DNA of 60,049 nt from Planctomycetaceae bacterium (GTDB lineage Bacteria; Planctomycetota; Planctomycetia; Planctomycetales; Planctomycetaceae). Below the pieces are notes generated by a model, which saw nothing but the letters and a program-made list of their open reading frames with translations, was not told the origin of the DNA and searched no databases. The translations under genes and the position numbers were made by a program. Position 1 is the stretch's first letter; every line of letters begins with the position of its first letter. Where the stretch lies: the NCBI GenBank assembly GCA_020426505.1, contig JAGQPX010000035.1:1-60049 (forward strand), given 5' to 3'. Positions 9,120 to 17,569 of the stretch are shown here, in pieces.

Positions 9120-9512
9120 TCAGCCTCCAAGAAACGGAGCCCCGTTCCCTTCAAGGAGGGTCACGCCTTGGCGACTAAACTCCAGACACAGCCATTCGGC
9201 ACCATCTCCTCCGGGACGAACCCAGTAGTAGCGGCGTCCCTTGCGATCAGCCTCAAACACGACCGGGTCACCATCGATGATCGAGTTCTCGGTCATGGAC
9301 TGATTCTCCTGAAAGAATCTCTGCAGGAGGGTCATGTCCGGTTCTGACAGACCATCGAGCTTTTCCCAGGTGGCGTCTTCTTCAACAAAATTCTCCGGTA
9401 CCTTGATCTGCGCGGATGCTTCCAGCAAAACCTCACCATCGGATGAACAGCTTTGAGTGATGCCCAGAACAACCGCAGTGAACATCAGCAAACAATGATT
9501 CATTCGTTCCAT
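9120..9512 (-). CDS. Small lipoprotein
   Basis: The product has 130 residues, with a signal peptide ending LGITQSC (Cys22), so a lipid-anchored envelope protein. The mature part is acidic and ends in a two-strand-like segment (ADRKGRRYYWVRPGGDGAEWLCLEF). I do not recognise a family. GGAGGAGG stands upstream of the ATG at 9512, partly inside the end of the preceding PQQ-propeller gene, so these genes are tightly packed. The position between two secreted propeller genes suggests that the three products work together. Confidence 0.7.
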   Translation of the reverse strand: MERMNHCLLMFTAVVLGITQSCSSDGEVLLEASAQIKVPENFVEEDATWEKLDGLSEPDMTLLQRFFQENQSMTENSIIDGDPVVFEADRKGRRYYWVRPGGDGAEWLCLEFSRQGVTLLEGNGAPFLGG

Positions 9513-9514
9513 GA

Positions 9515-11140
9515 CTAACCTCCTCCTGCTGTATCTGCGTGATTGGACGTTGCATCGCGAGAGACGGCAAAGAGTCGAGTTCCGGTCCGGATAACAATTA
9601 CACCGTCAGCGGCAGCGACCCCGTAGACGATTGGATCGCGGGCACCTTCACGGGACCCGGCTCGGCGTTCTCGAAAGCTCTCATCCATCGCTTTCATTTC
9701 GGCTTCGTCCAACTGGTCGTCGTCGTTGAGATCACCACCCTTTGCCATGCGTTGGAATCTCGGCGGGACTTCGTCTTTCGTCAGCACACCGTCGCCGTTC
9801 TTGTCTCCCGCAAGCAACATGGCCAACAAGCCTCTCGGTTGCTGACCGGCCTCACTGGTTTGAGCGACATCGGAAGGATTTTCCGCTTCGTTCTCAGAAG
9901 ATTGCTGATGACCATGCCCACTGCCTGTCGACTCAACATACGTTTCCGGTTTTGGTGGGTTGTCAGCACTCCACAGTTGGCTGACCGCGACGCGCTCGAA
10001 CTCCGGGCCGGACCGGATCACGTGCGTTTCACCGTTCTTGCCGAAGAAGTAGATGTGGTCACCTGCGACCATCGGTGTTGCCCAGCATGAGCAACCGAGA
10101 CGCTTGGTGTAGTGACGTTCCCCTGAATTCAGATCCAGACAGGTCAACACGCCTGCCTTGTTGAGGAAGTAGGCACACCCGTCCGCGACGACCGGACTGG
10201 CATAGTCGGACAGCACCGTCTCTGCTCGCCACTCGACGTCGTAGCTATCGTCAGTGAGTCGCAGACAAAGATTGGACTTCGCTGCCGCACTCGATTCACC
10301 AAACTCCGGCAACCGGGCACCAATGAGAAGATGGTCTCCCTGAGACGTCGGGGAGGGAACGGTGTTCCCCTCCAAACCTTCCAACGTCCAAAGAACTTGG
10401 CCGGAACTGGCTTCGTAGGCCGTCACCGAACCTGCCGAGCTGACAATCACGCGCGGACCGTTCTGTGAGGTGACGACAATCGGGGACGACCATGAACTCC
10501 CCGATGGCCGATCGACTTTCCAGCGAGTCCGGCCGGACGACTTCTCGATCGCCAGCAGGTAGGACGGCCCCTGATGCTCCAGCGAGATGATGACGAGTTC
10601 GTCAGTTTGCGAGGGCGAACTCCCCAATCCATGATTGTTCGTGAATGGCCCCAGATCAGCGGCCAGATCACGATGCCACTGCACTTCGCCCTCATGGTTC
10701 AGAGCAACGAGATCGCCCCCCTCGAAGAACACATAAACCCCGTCCGCATCCACAACGGGTGTGGGTGCGGCGCGGGAGTGCATATAGTTTGAGGCGGACT
10801 CGGTGGCAGCCTCAAATTCATGCGCCCAAAGCGATGTTCCGCTTTGCAAGTCCCAACAACTGACACAGCAGGTTTCCTTCATTGGCCCGATGACCGTGGA
10901 CACAAAGACCTTGTGCCCGTAAATCACCGGGGTTGACTGGCCGTATCCGTTCAGTTCCTGCTGCCAGAGAATTGCATCATCGGGAGCCCAGGATGTCGGA
11001 AAATCTCCAGTGACACGCGACGCGCCGCCGTTGCGAAACGACAGCCACTTCGATGGCTCTGTCCCTTCCGCGAACGTCTGTCTGGCAAAGCAAATGACAA
11101 GTCCCACGGAAAGGAACGAGTGAATGATCCTAGTTTGCAT
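9515..11140 (-). CDS. Secreted PQQ-like beta-propeller with paired EF-hands
   Basis: The product has 541 residues. The signal peptide ends QTFAEG. The body is a chain of PQQ-type blades (WAPDDAILWQQELNGYGQSTPVI, GSSPSQ, LLAIEKSSGRTRWK, VTAYEASSGQVLWTLEG, LTCLDLNSGERHYTKRLG), as in BamB-like and PQQ-like WD40 repeat proteins common in planctomycetes. Inserted near the C-terminus are two canonical EF-hand loops, DKNGDGVLTKDE and DLNDDDQLDEAE, which should bind calcium. It has no quinoprotein dehydrogenase active-site signature that I can see, so a scaffold or binding role is more likely than redox catalysis. AGGAA precedes the ATG at a good distance. It lies in the leftward block, 47 nt downstream of a DUF1559 gene. 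Confidence 0.8.
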   Translation of the reverse strand: MQTRIIHSFLSVGLVICFARQTFAEGTEPSKWLSFRNGGASRVTGDFPTSWAPDDAILWQQELNGYGQSTPVIYGHKVFVSTVIGPMKETCCVSCWDLQSGTSLWAHEFEAATESASNYMHSRAAPTPVVDADGVYVFFEGGDLVALNHEGEVQWHRDLAADLGPFTNNHGLGSSPSQTDELVIISLEHQGPSYLLAIEKSSGRTRWKVDRPSGSSWSSPIVVTSQNGPRVIVSSAGSVTAYEASSGQVLWTLEGLEGNTVPSPTSQGDHLLIGARLPEFGESSAAAKSNLCLRLTDDSYDVEWRAETVLSDYASPVVADGCAYFLNKAGVLTCLDLNSGERHYTKRLGCSCWATPMVAGDHIYFFGKNGETHVIRSGPEFERVAVSQLWSADNPPKPETYVESTGSGHGHQQSSENEAENPSDVAQTSEAGQQPRGLLAMLLAGDKNGDGVLTKDEVPPRFQRMAKGGDLNDDDQLDEAEMKAMDESFRERRAGSREGARDPIVYGVAAADGVIVIRTGTRLFAVSRDATSNHADTAGGG

Positions 11141-11187
11141 GGTTAGATTCCTGTTTCAATGAAGGTTTGTCTGAGATGCCGCATGCA

Positions 11188-12171
11188 TCAAAATTCACCC
11201 AGAACGACCCCGTCATTTCGCGCAAAGAGGTTGCGGAGCACTTCGAGGTCAACACTCTCGCCGATAAAATGCACACTGCCATCGCACAGAGAAATCTGGG
11301 CACCACCCGCATGCATGCTGCGGGGGCCGGTGATCACTTCTCCGTGGTGGGTCACATCCGGTTCGTCAGAATTCGGCGGCAGATAACCGTTGACGAGCGA
11401 GTTGTAGCCCGTGCTGCTAATCCATGCGCCAGCCCGGCGTCCCTCGTATCTGGTCGCTGGGCGAGAGAACAGATCATCGGATGTCGCACTGCATGGACCT
11501 CCCCCACTGACGCGTCTCATGCGACGTTGCGGATCTGCATCCCCCAGCGTCAACGAATCGGGCTCCCGGTCACCGAAGAGCGTCTCCGCCATGAACACCG
11601 TGTTACTGGTGCCGTCGGTGACATCACGGAACTTCGTGTGCGAACCACGCCAGAAAAGACCATCATTTTCACTGGAGCAATACTGCGTATCGTTTCCAGA
11701 CCCCCCGTTGACGAGGTAGTTGCCACCGGCCCAACGATCATCGTTGTCGTCGACATAAAACGGGTTGCCGGAGTCACTGGGGCACATCATCACCGAGAGT
11801 GTTTGGACAGCAACCGGTGTGAGATCGGGATTTTGCACTGGTGCCCAAGGGAAGCCGGTCAAGAGAGGTTGTGAGAAGTCGATCAGACCATGCAGGTTGG
11901 CCTGATCGAGGTACGGAAGGAGTTGGGCCTGAGCGGAATAGCCATAAAGCGATTCGCCCGCCTGCAAGGGGAACGACTGGTGCGTGTCGTGATAGTTATG
12001 TGCAGCCAGCGCGAGCTGTTTAAGATTGTTCTTACACTGTGTCCGCCGGGCCGCAGCACGGGCCTGCTGAACGGCCGGAAGCAAGAGTGCAATCAGAATG
12101 GCAATGATGGCAATCACCACAAGCAGTTCGATGAGCGTGAACCCTTTGCGGTGTCGATATGAAGTCTTCAT
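11188..12171 (-). CDS. DUF1559 pseudopilin-like protein (1)
   Basis: The product has 327 residues. The N-terminus ([20 protein letters not shown]) is a prepilin-type cleavage/methylation segment that serves as both the processing site and the hydrophobic helix. It is followed by the family block [29 protein letters not shown], and the C-terminus carries HAGGAQISLCDGSVHFIGESVD and ends DGVVLGEF. These are the hallmarks of DUF1559 (SBP_bac_10), a family greatly expanded in planctomycetes and of unknown exact role, probably exported pilin-like fibres or surface proteins. AAGGAAAA lies upstream of the ATG at 12171. It heads the sub-block PQQ propeller - lipoprotein - His propeller. Relative to its paralogues it has ARAAARRTQ rather than AREAARRTQ. 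Confidence 0.88.
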   Translation of the reverse strand: MKTSYRHRKGFTLIELLVVIAIIAILIALLLPAVQQARAAARRTQCKNNLKQLALAAHNYHDTHQSFPLQAGESLYGYSAQAQLLPYLDQANLHGLIDFSQPLLTGFPWAPVQNPDLTPVAVQTLSVMMCPSDSGNPFYVDDNDDRWAGGNYLVNGGSGNDTQYCSSENDGLFWRGSHTKFRDVTDGTSNTVFMAETLFGDREPDSLTLGDADPQRRMRRVSGGGPCSATSDDLFSRPATRYEGRRAGAWISSTGYNSLVNGYLPPNSDEPDVTHHGEVITGPRSMHAGGAQISLCDGSVHFIGESVDLEVLRNLFARNDGVVLGEF

Positions 12172-12551
12172 GGTTTTCTGCTTTTCCTTGAGTCAATTGG
12201 AGGCTCTGATGACGAACGGTGCGCGCACAACGGTGGTGTGCGCGTGAAATCGCACTAATGACAGAGGGATATGCGTGCTCAACGTGTCGAGGTTTTCGAC
12301 AACGGTGGAGAGGTGAGCGGGGCTCCGCTACGGCAGCGCAACAGCGCAGGACTGGTCGGACCTTTTGTAACGCAGTGCGCCAACCGCAACGGAGTTCCCG
12401 ATCAGATCAGCGGAACCTCGACCAATCCCCCAACCCGCGTCGCGACTGACGAGTAATTAACACATCCCCGTGAATACGACGGGCGTATCAAATCATCGCA
12501 GAAGCACGACAGCCGTTGGCTGGTCGGTATCGATCCGCTCACGCAGAGGAA
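12172..12551. other. Intergenic spacer with an inverted repeat
   Basis: There is no gene in this 380-nt gap. It holds an 8-bp perfect inverted repeat (CGCGCACA at 12222-12229 pairing with TGTGCGCG at 12237-12244). No T-tract follows in either direction, so it is not a standard intrinsic terminator. It may be a protein-binding site or a transcript-stabilising hairpin in the leader of the DUF1559 gene. Confidence 0.4.
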
Positions 12552-12974
12552 CTAACCGGCAAAGCAGAGGGGCGGTCCACGCGACTCGTAGCAGGCGACG
12601 AACCTGGGCGCCACCAAGCGATTAGGAAGCGGCTGAGTCTCATCAGACAACTCGCCGCTTGATAGCAAGATCACCAAAGTGACGGGGGCCTGGGCTTGCC
12701 CAACCCAGCGACAGATTTGGCAATCGTCATTATCGTGATCTGGAGCTGCTGGGGAGTCCGAATTCTGTGAGGAACTCGAATGTTGACAGTGAGCGTGGTG
12801 ATGACGGCAGCAGGACTGCTGCTGTGAGTGAGAATGGCACGTCTCTTCAGCAGACTGATGACATGATTGGTGATCGCAGCAGGACACACCATGCCAAGCA
12901 CTCCCACCCATCCAAAGCAGGGTGTAGGCGGCAATCAGCGACCAAGAGCCAAATTGTCGGACGGCTGCGCGCAT
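12552..12974 (-). CDS. Cys/His-rich small secreted protein (family member 1)
   Basis: From the ATG at 12974 the product has 140 residues: a signal-like N-terminus (MRAAVRQFGSWSLIAAYTLL), then a dense cluster of metal ligands (CCDHQSCHQSAEETCHSHSQ, then CCRHHHAHCQH), then CQICRW and a C-terminal tail ending ESRGPPLCFAG. The frame is open to a TTG at 13064, but that start has no support and would bury the signal peptide. The protein at 14601-15023 has the same plan: ligand cluster, CVICQW, ending RSRGPPHCG. The layout recalls DUF2946-type proteins linked to metal handling, but that is a resemblance only. It probably binds a thiophilic or borderline metal outside the cytoplasm. It sits between two DUF1559 genes. 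Confidence 0.65.
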   Translation of the reverse strand: MRAAVRQFGSWSLIAAYTLLWMGGSAWHGVSCCDHQSCHQSAEETCHSHSQQQSCCRHHHAHCQHSSSSQNSDSPAAPDHDNDDCQICRWVGQAQAPVTLVILLSSGELSDETQPLPNRLVAPRFVACYESRGPPLCFAG

Positions 12975-13255
12975 TTCGAAGTCGTAAAAATCGCTTGAAG
13001 CGGCCGACCAGTCGCTGACGTACGATAATCGCCGTTTTCTGTTCGCTGTCAAGTCATGAGTCAAGAAATATCCACACGCAGGAATGGAAATCTCAACCAG
13101 CGAAGATCGGCTGATTGTTGTTCCTGCTGGTCACAGTGCACAGGAGCCTCCAAGCCATGGAGGTTTTGGCGGAGATCCATGATCGCATCAAATCCGAGAA
13201 ACCGTGGTCAAATCTCTCGATGATTCCTCCACGAACCCTCGTTCAGTCGGTCGTA

Positions 13256-14251
13256 TTAGAAGTGGCCAATCACTTCGCCGTCCTTGCGGTTGCACAGGCG
13301 ACCAAATAGCTCGACGTCGATCGCGTTACTCACGGCCCGCACGCTGCCATCGCTCAGCGCGAAATTGCACACACCCGGGTGCCAGCTTCCGAACGAGTAA
13401 AGCCGCGTATCGACGTAATCTGGTCCTGTTGCCAGTGGCACGCCCGGTCCGCCGATTCGCGTGCTGAACGAGAAGTGCCAGCCGTCATAGATGCAGCCGT
13501 TGTCGGGGACGACGTTCAGCTTATCACGTTGGACGTGGGCTTCCCCCACAAGCATGGTGTTGCTCGTGCCATCAGTGATGTCACGGATGCGAATCTTGTC
13601 AATCCAGTCGCGTGGAGTGTTGTCCGCGCAAAATGCGCGGCTGCCGATGAGGACTCCGGTTCCCAGCCCTCCCCAGTAGAAGTCGGTCGTGAATCCAAAC
13701 GCTCCTGGAGAGAGGTCACCGTGGTTTCCAGCATAGTCGCCCGTCGCTCCACCATAGAACTGCTGCAGCCCTTGGCATCCGCAGGACGCCGTGATCACGA
13801 CCGACGACGTCTCGCATGAAGCCGAATCGATACCACGGCGCTCCGGACAGAGGAAGACCGACACCGGCTGATGCCGCGTGTCTTCATCATGCTGTTGGAA
13901 CGGGATGCGCACGTCCCACTCGTGGGCCAGATTGGCCTGCTCGATAAATGGCAGGATTCGCACGAACCAACTGGGGTACTCGCGACCACAGGAGAATTCA
14001 ACCGGATCGGCCGGTCGCCACATGATTCGCCCTGGTGGAAACGCATCGTAAGTGTCGTGAAAGTGATGAGTCGCGAGTGCAATCTGCTTGAGATTGTTCT
14101 TGCACTGTGTCCGCCGGGCAGCTGCCCGAGCCTGCTGAACAGCCGGTAGCAACAAGGCCATCAGGATGGCGATGATGGCAATCACCACAAGCAACTCAAT
14201 CGACGTAAACGCCGATCGACCCGAGTTTGATCGATACACCAACGGTGCCAT
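13256..14251 (-). CDS. DUF1559 pseudopilin-like protein (2)
   Basis: The product has 331 residues. The N-terminal [20 protein letters not shown] helix and the [22 protein letters not shown] block identify DUF1559; the C-terminus has NFALSDGSVRAVSNAIDVEL and ends DGEVIGHF. The residue before the helix is serine in AFTSIELL, where the family has leucine (FTLIELL), and the ending is GHF rather than GEF. It contains several cysteines in the central region (for example SASCETSSVVITASCGCQG), more than its paralogues. It is the first gene of the leftward arm, starting at the edge of the divergent control region. Confidence 0.85.
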   Translation of the reverse strand: MAPLVYRSNSGRSAFTSIELLVVIAIIAILMALLLPAVQQARAAARRTQCKNNLKQIALATHHFHDTYDAFPPGRIMWRPADPVEFSCGREYPSWFVRILPFIEQANLAHEWDVRIPFQQHDEDTRHQPVSVFLCPERRGIDSASCETSSVVITASCGCQGLQQFYGGATGDYAGNHGDLSPGAFGFTTDFYWGGLGTGVLIGSRAFCADNTPRDWIDKIRIRDITDGTSNTMLVGEAHVQRDKLNVVPDNGCIYDGWHFSFSTRIGGPGVPLATGPDYVDTRLYSFGSWHPGVCNFALSDGSVRAVSNAIDVELFGRLCNRKDGEVIGHF

Positions 14252-14600
14252 TTAGGCCTCAGCCAGATGCAATGGACTACGAGAACCGACCAATCCTCGT
14301 CAATAAGTCTCTCATTCATCGACACCTGTTGCCAGTCCAAAACTCTCGCTTGCCACGAGGGGACGAGCGAGAAGCATTGGATTGACGGCAGCAGCGTCCA
14401 GACATGAACTCAAGATCGCTCATGCCATCCTCCGCGTAGAACTCGGTTTGCTGAAAGGAGTGCGAATTATTTGATGTCTTACAGGTTTTGCGGTTAGCTA
14501 CTCGCGTCAAAAAGATTGGTTGGGACTTGACATTCGTTGCAGGCCAAATAACACTTCATGAGGTTCTGGTCGGACCGACAATTGTTTGATTGACTTGTCG
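14252..14600. other. Divergent control region between the two arms of the cluster
   Basis: This 349-nt stretch separates the leftward DUF1559 gene (start 14251) from the rightward His-rich gene (start 14601). No open frame fits. A sigma-70-like promoter is visible for the rightward arm (listed separately). I see no clear promoter for the leftward arm. The arrangement suggests that both arms are co-regulated from here. Confidence 0.6.
14527..14554 (+). promoter_or_regulatory. Sigma-70-type promoter for the rightward arm
   Basis: A perfect -35 box TTGACA (14527-14532) is followed after 16 nt by TAACAC (14549-14554), which keeps the first two positions and the A at position 5 of TATAAT. Transcription would start near 14561, about 40 nt before the ATG at 14601. 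Recognised by eye only. Confidence 0.45.
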
Positions 14601-15023
14601 ATGCGCTATTTCACGATCAGCATTCTGCTTACGCTGCATGCGGCGGCCTCTTTTCTGGGGCACGCTGGTCTTCATGCGTTGGAAGGCACTGCGGGCTGTC
14701 ATCACTCCTGCCATACTGCGACTTCCGACCACAATCACGGTTGTTCGCACCATCACTGTGGTCATTACCACGGACCTGCTCCTGCGGACGAACGCACTAC
14801 TGATTCGTCCAAGGAACAACCTTCACGGCATGCTCCAAGTGAGCACGACCACGAAAACTGTGTCATTTGCCAATGGCACATTCAGGCGAAAGTTTCAGTG
14901 GCGGCACCGGTTGTGGTCGTCCTTGATGCTCCGAATCTCGATTCAGCAGCAGTCGAGGAGACTCTCGGCACCTGCCTGACAACTCACGCCGTCCGCTCAC
15001 GCGGCCCCCCGCACTGCGGGTAA
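14601..15023 (+). CDS. His-rich small secreted protein (family member 2)
   Basis: The product has 140 residues from the ATG at 14601; the upstream in-frame TTG at 14586 is less likely. It has a signal peptide (RYFTISILLTLHAAASFLGH), a run of histidines and cysteines (GCHHSCHTATSDHNHGCSHH, then HCGHYHG), a linker, then CVICQW and a tail ending RSRGPPHCG. The CxxC-W and RGPP features match the protein at 12552-12974 on the opposite arm, so the two divergent arms each carry one member of this family near their promoter-proximal end. The ligand density argues for metal binding in the periplasm. No enzymatic motif is present. Confidence 0.7.
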   Translation: MRYFTISILLTLHAAASFLGHAGLHALEGTAGCHHSCHTATSDHNHGCSHHHCGHYHGPAPADERTTDSSKEQPSRHAPSEHDHENCVICQWHIQAKVSVAAPVVVVLDAPNLDSAAVEETLGTCLTTHAVRSRGPPHCG

Positions 15024-15277
15024 TTCTCTTCAGCTCGTCACCGGCTGACTCTGCGCACACTTTGTGAGATTCCGCTGGGTTCTTCGAGCAACCCCTTCAT
15101 CTTGAGCTGCGCATGGCAGTTCGTTGAGTGTGGGATCATTCATATTTCAACGTTCATTGTGACGCGATTGCGTTCACACGGACGATGATCTGACGGCACA
15201 GTTGTGTCGTTCATCATTCTTGATTGATTGTTTCCTTTTCTTTTTCGTCATTGCCCGGTTGGGCAGGGAGTAACGCT

Positions 15278-16186
15278 ATGCAAAATCGTCGAAGAGCATT
15301 TACGCTCATTGAGCTACTCGTGGTGATTGCCATCATCGCCATCCTGATTGCCTTGTTGTTGCCAGCCGTTCAGCAGGCGCGAGAGGCAGCCCGTCGCACC
15401 CAGTGTCGCAACAATCTCAAGCAAATCGGCTTGGCACTCCACAACTATCACGACATCTTTCAGATGTTCCCTCCCGGATGGATTGCCGTCGATGCCGGTG
15501 TCTCATCCGCTCACGAGGGAACCAGCGGAATCGGCTGGGCGGCGATGATTCTGCCACAACTGGAGCAGTCGAACGTCTATCAACAGTTTGACGCAAACGT
15601 CAGTATCGCCGACCCGGCCAACGACGAGTTTCGCGACAATCGCCTGTCGGTGTTCCGCTGTCCGTCTGACGCTCAGCCGGAGACTTGGGAGATCGAAGAG
15701 GAAGGCATGCCCGGCAATGTCCTCGCCGAACTGCCGATCGCGAACTACATCGGAGCTTTCGGAACCGAAGAACTCGACGGGTGCGAAAATGCGCCAGGTA
15801 CTGATCCGGTCAACGCCAGCGGTCAATGCATCGGTGATGGGTCGCTGTACCACAACAGCAGCACCCGCATCCGCAGCTATATCGACGGAACGAGCAACAC
15901 GTTTCTTGTCGGCGAACGTCGCACTGATGAGGACCAGGGTTGGTACTCAACGTGGGTCGGCATGGTCCCGGAAGGCGAAGAGGCATTTCAGCGTGTCCTT
16001 GGCTCCGCTGATCATCCACCGAACGATCCTGCGGCCCACTTCGACGATTTCAGCAGCCCGCACACGGGCGGTGCGTTCTTTGTATGGGGCGACGGCAGCG
16101 TCAGCTTTATCTCAGACAGCATTGACGGAGACATGTATAAGGCCTTGGGAACCATCAGCGGAGGTGAAGTCGCCACTAACTTCTGA
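15278..16186 (+). CDS. DUF1559 pseudopilin-like protein (3)
   Basis: From the ATG at 15278 (GGGAG seven bases upstream) the product has 302 residues: [18 protein letters not shown] prepilin segment, [21 protein letters not shown] block, and a C-terminal HTGGAFFVWGDGSVSFISDS followed by GGEVATNF at the end. The frame is open a further 18 codons upstream, but that extension lacks a ribosome-binding site. It follows the His-rich gene by 250 nt and precedes the DUF58/transglutaminase/MoxR operon by 120 nt. The ending ATNF departs from the VGEF shared by most of the paralogues here. Confidence 0.85.
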   Translation: MQNRRRAFTLIELLVVIAIIAILIALLLPAVQQAREAARRTQCRNNLKQIGLALHNYHDIFQMFPPGWIAVDAGVSSAHEGTSGIGWAAMILPQLEQSNVYQQFDANVSIADPANDEFRDNRLSVFRCPSDAQPETWEIEEEGMPGNVLAELPIANYIGAFGTEELDGCENAPGTDPVNASGQCIGDGSLYHNSSTRIRSYIDGTSNTFLVGERRTDEDQGWYSTWVGMVPEGEEAFQRVLGSADHPPNDPAAHFDDFSSPHTGGAFFVWGDGSVSFISDSIDGDMYKALGTISGGEVATNF

Positions 16187-16306
16187 GTGAGAGTTTGTCA
16201 GTGGAAACTCGTCGGCGACTCACGAAGCGCGTGCTGCGCATCGTGAGCCGGGGTGATACACCTCTCGTCGAATCTTTGATTCTCAACTCATCACTCGGAG
16301 GCTGTC

Positions 16307-17569
16307 ATGTCTGTCGGTTTATTGACTGAATCTCAAGGCCCACCGCCTGTCACGGAACGACTCACCCGGCTTCTCAACCACGACTTCTGCCCAAAGGCCA
16401 ATCGTTGGGTCTATTGGATGAAGAACCCGATCTGGGGACTCGTTCTCGCGACAGGGATCTCGGCGATCTGTGGATACATTGTGAATCCACAGTGCTACCT
16501 GATCACTCTCGCACTTGCGATCGTCATTGTACTTGGGATTGTCTGGCCCTGGGTCGCCGTGCGTGGGATCGATTGTTCGATCTCATTCGACCAAAAACGC
16601 GTTCGTGAGAATGAGGTGGCGCGCGTCATCCTCCAGGTCACCAACCGCTGGCCGTGGCCTGTCTGGGGTTTGACACTTCACAAAGGCTTCGCCGGATTGG
16701 AAAGCGACGCGTCGACTGCTGGAACCGCTCTAGCGTACGTTCCCGGGTGGTCCAAGGCGGAGTATGTCTGGGAGTTTCGACCAAGTTGTCGGGGAGTCTA
16801 TCCGACGAAGGCGCCGCAGATCGAAACGACGTTCCCCTTCGGGCTTTACAAATCAGAATCGCCGGTCTTGTCACGCGGGACATTGATCGTCTGGCCGAAG
16901 ACAGTCACTCTTCGTCAACTGCCCGATAGTGAGGACCTGCGGCTGTCCGAGGATCGCTTCACGGATCGCCGGGCGGGCGACTTTGGTGACACGCTGGGCA
17001 CACGTCCGTTTCGGGCAGGTGACTCGCTTCGGCGTGTCCACTGGGTGCAGACGGCCCGTCAACATTCGCTGATCGTCACCGAGCGGCAGGCTCCCGCAAC
17101 AACCGCAGTCCGGGTGATTGTCGACACGACATCCAATGGCGCATCGGATGGTGATGCACGTGACGCTCAAGAAACGGTGCTGCGTGTGGCTGCCAGTATC
17201 TGTGAGTCGCTCTACAAGCATCATGCGTACGTGGAGTGCGTTCTCGGATCAACCAGAGTGCCCTGTGGACAGGATGTCTCGGCCTATCGTTCGCTGATGG
17301 ACGAATTGGCAAAGGTTCAATTTGGAGCCGTTGATCCCACTGGTGAAGCGAAGTGTCGAAAGCAGGCCCGGGGTGGCGACATGCTGGAAATCTTCGTCAC
17401 GACAGCCGGAGACGTGTTGCAATCGAATCAGCGACAGCGTGTCATCCTTGTCTCTCCTGAGCAACAGGACGGGGCTGCACATGTGTGCCCCTGGCTGACG
17501 GTTCCCGGAGATGGCAACTGGTCTCAGCGACTCCCCCGGTTGTGGAAGAGTGCCTGCCATGCTGCCTGA
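16307..17569 (+). CDS. DUF58-domain membrane protein
   Basis: The product has 420 residues, with two hydrophobic helices near residues 40-85 (LVLATGISAICGYI; LITLALAIVIVLGIVWPWVAV). The DUF58 signature is clear: DFGDTLGTRPFRAGDSLRRVHWVQTAR, followed by LIVTERQAPATTAVRVIVDT, which starts the vWA-like fold with a DT pair. DUF58 proteins work with MoxR ATPases and TgpA-like transglutaminase membrane proteins; all three are consecutive here. GGAGG lies five bases before the ATG. The coding end overlaps the next gene by 11 nt. Its role in this cluster, perhaps assembly or quality control of exported proteins, is inferred from the partner genes. Confidence 0.85.
   Translation: MSVGLLTESQGPPPVTERLTRLLNHDFCPKANRWVYWMKNPIWGLVLATGISAICGYIVNPQCYLITLALAIVIVLGIVWPWVAVRGIDCSISFDQKRVRENEVARVILQVTNRWPWPVWGLTLHKGFAGLESDASTAGTALAYVPGWSKAEYVWEFRPSCRGVYPTKAPQIETTFPFGLYKSESPVLSRGTLIVWPKTVTLRQLPDSEDLRLSEDRFTDRRAGDFGDTLGTRPFRAGDSLRRVHWVQTARQHSLIVTERQAPATTAVRVIVDTTSNGASDGDARDAQETVLRVAASICESLYKHHAYVECVLGSTRVPCGQDVSAYRSLMDELAKVQFGAVDPTGEAKCRKQARGGDMLEIFVTTAGDVLQSNQRQRVILVSPEQQDGAAHVCPWLTVPGDGNWSQRLPRLWKSACHAA

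Noticed and set aside
11167..11874. Plus-strand ORF of 235 codons
   Set aside because: It is antisense to a DUF1559 gene and has no recognisable domain.
12222..12244. GC-rich inverted repeat as an intrinsic terminator
   Set aside because: There is no T-tract on either strand next to the stem.
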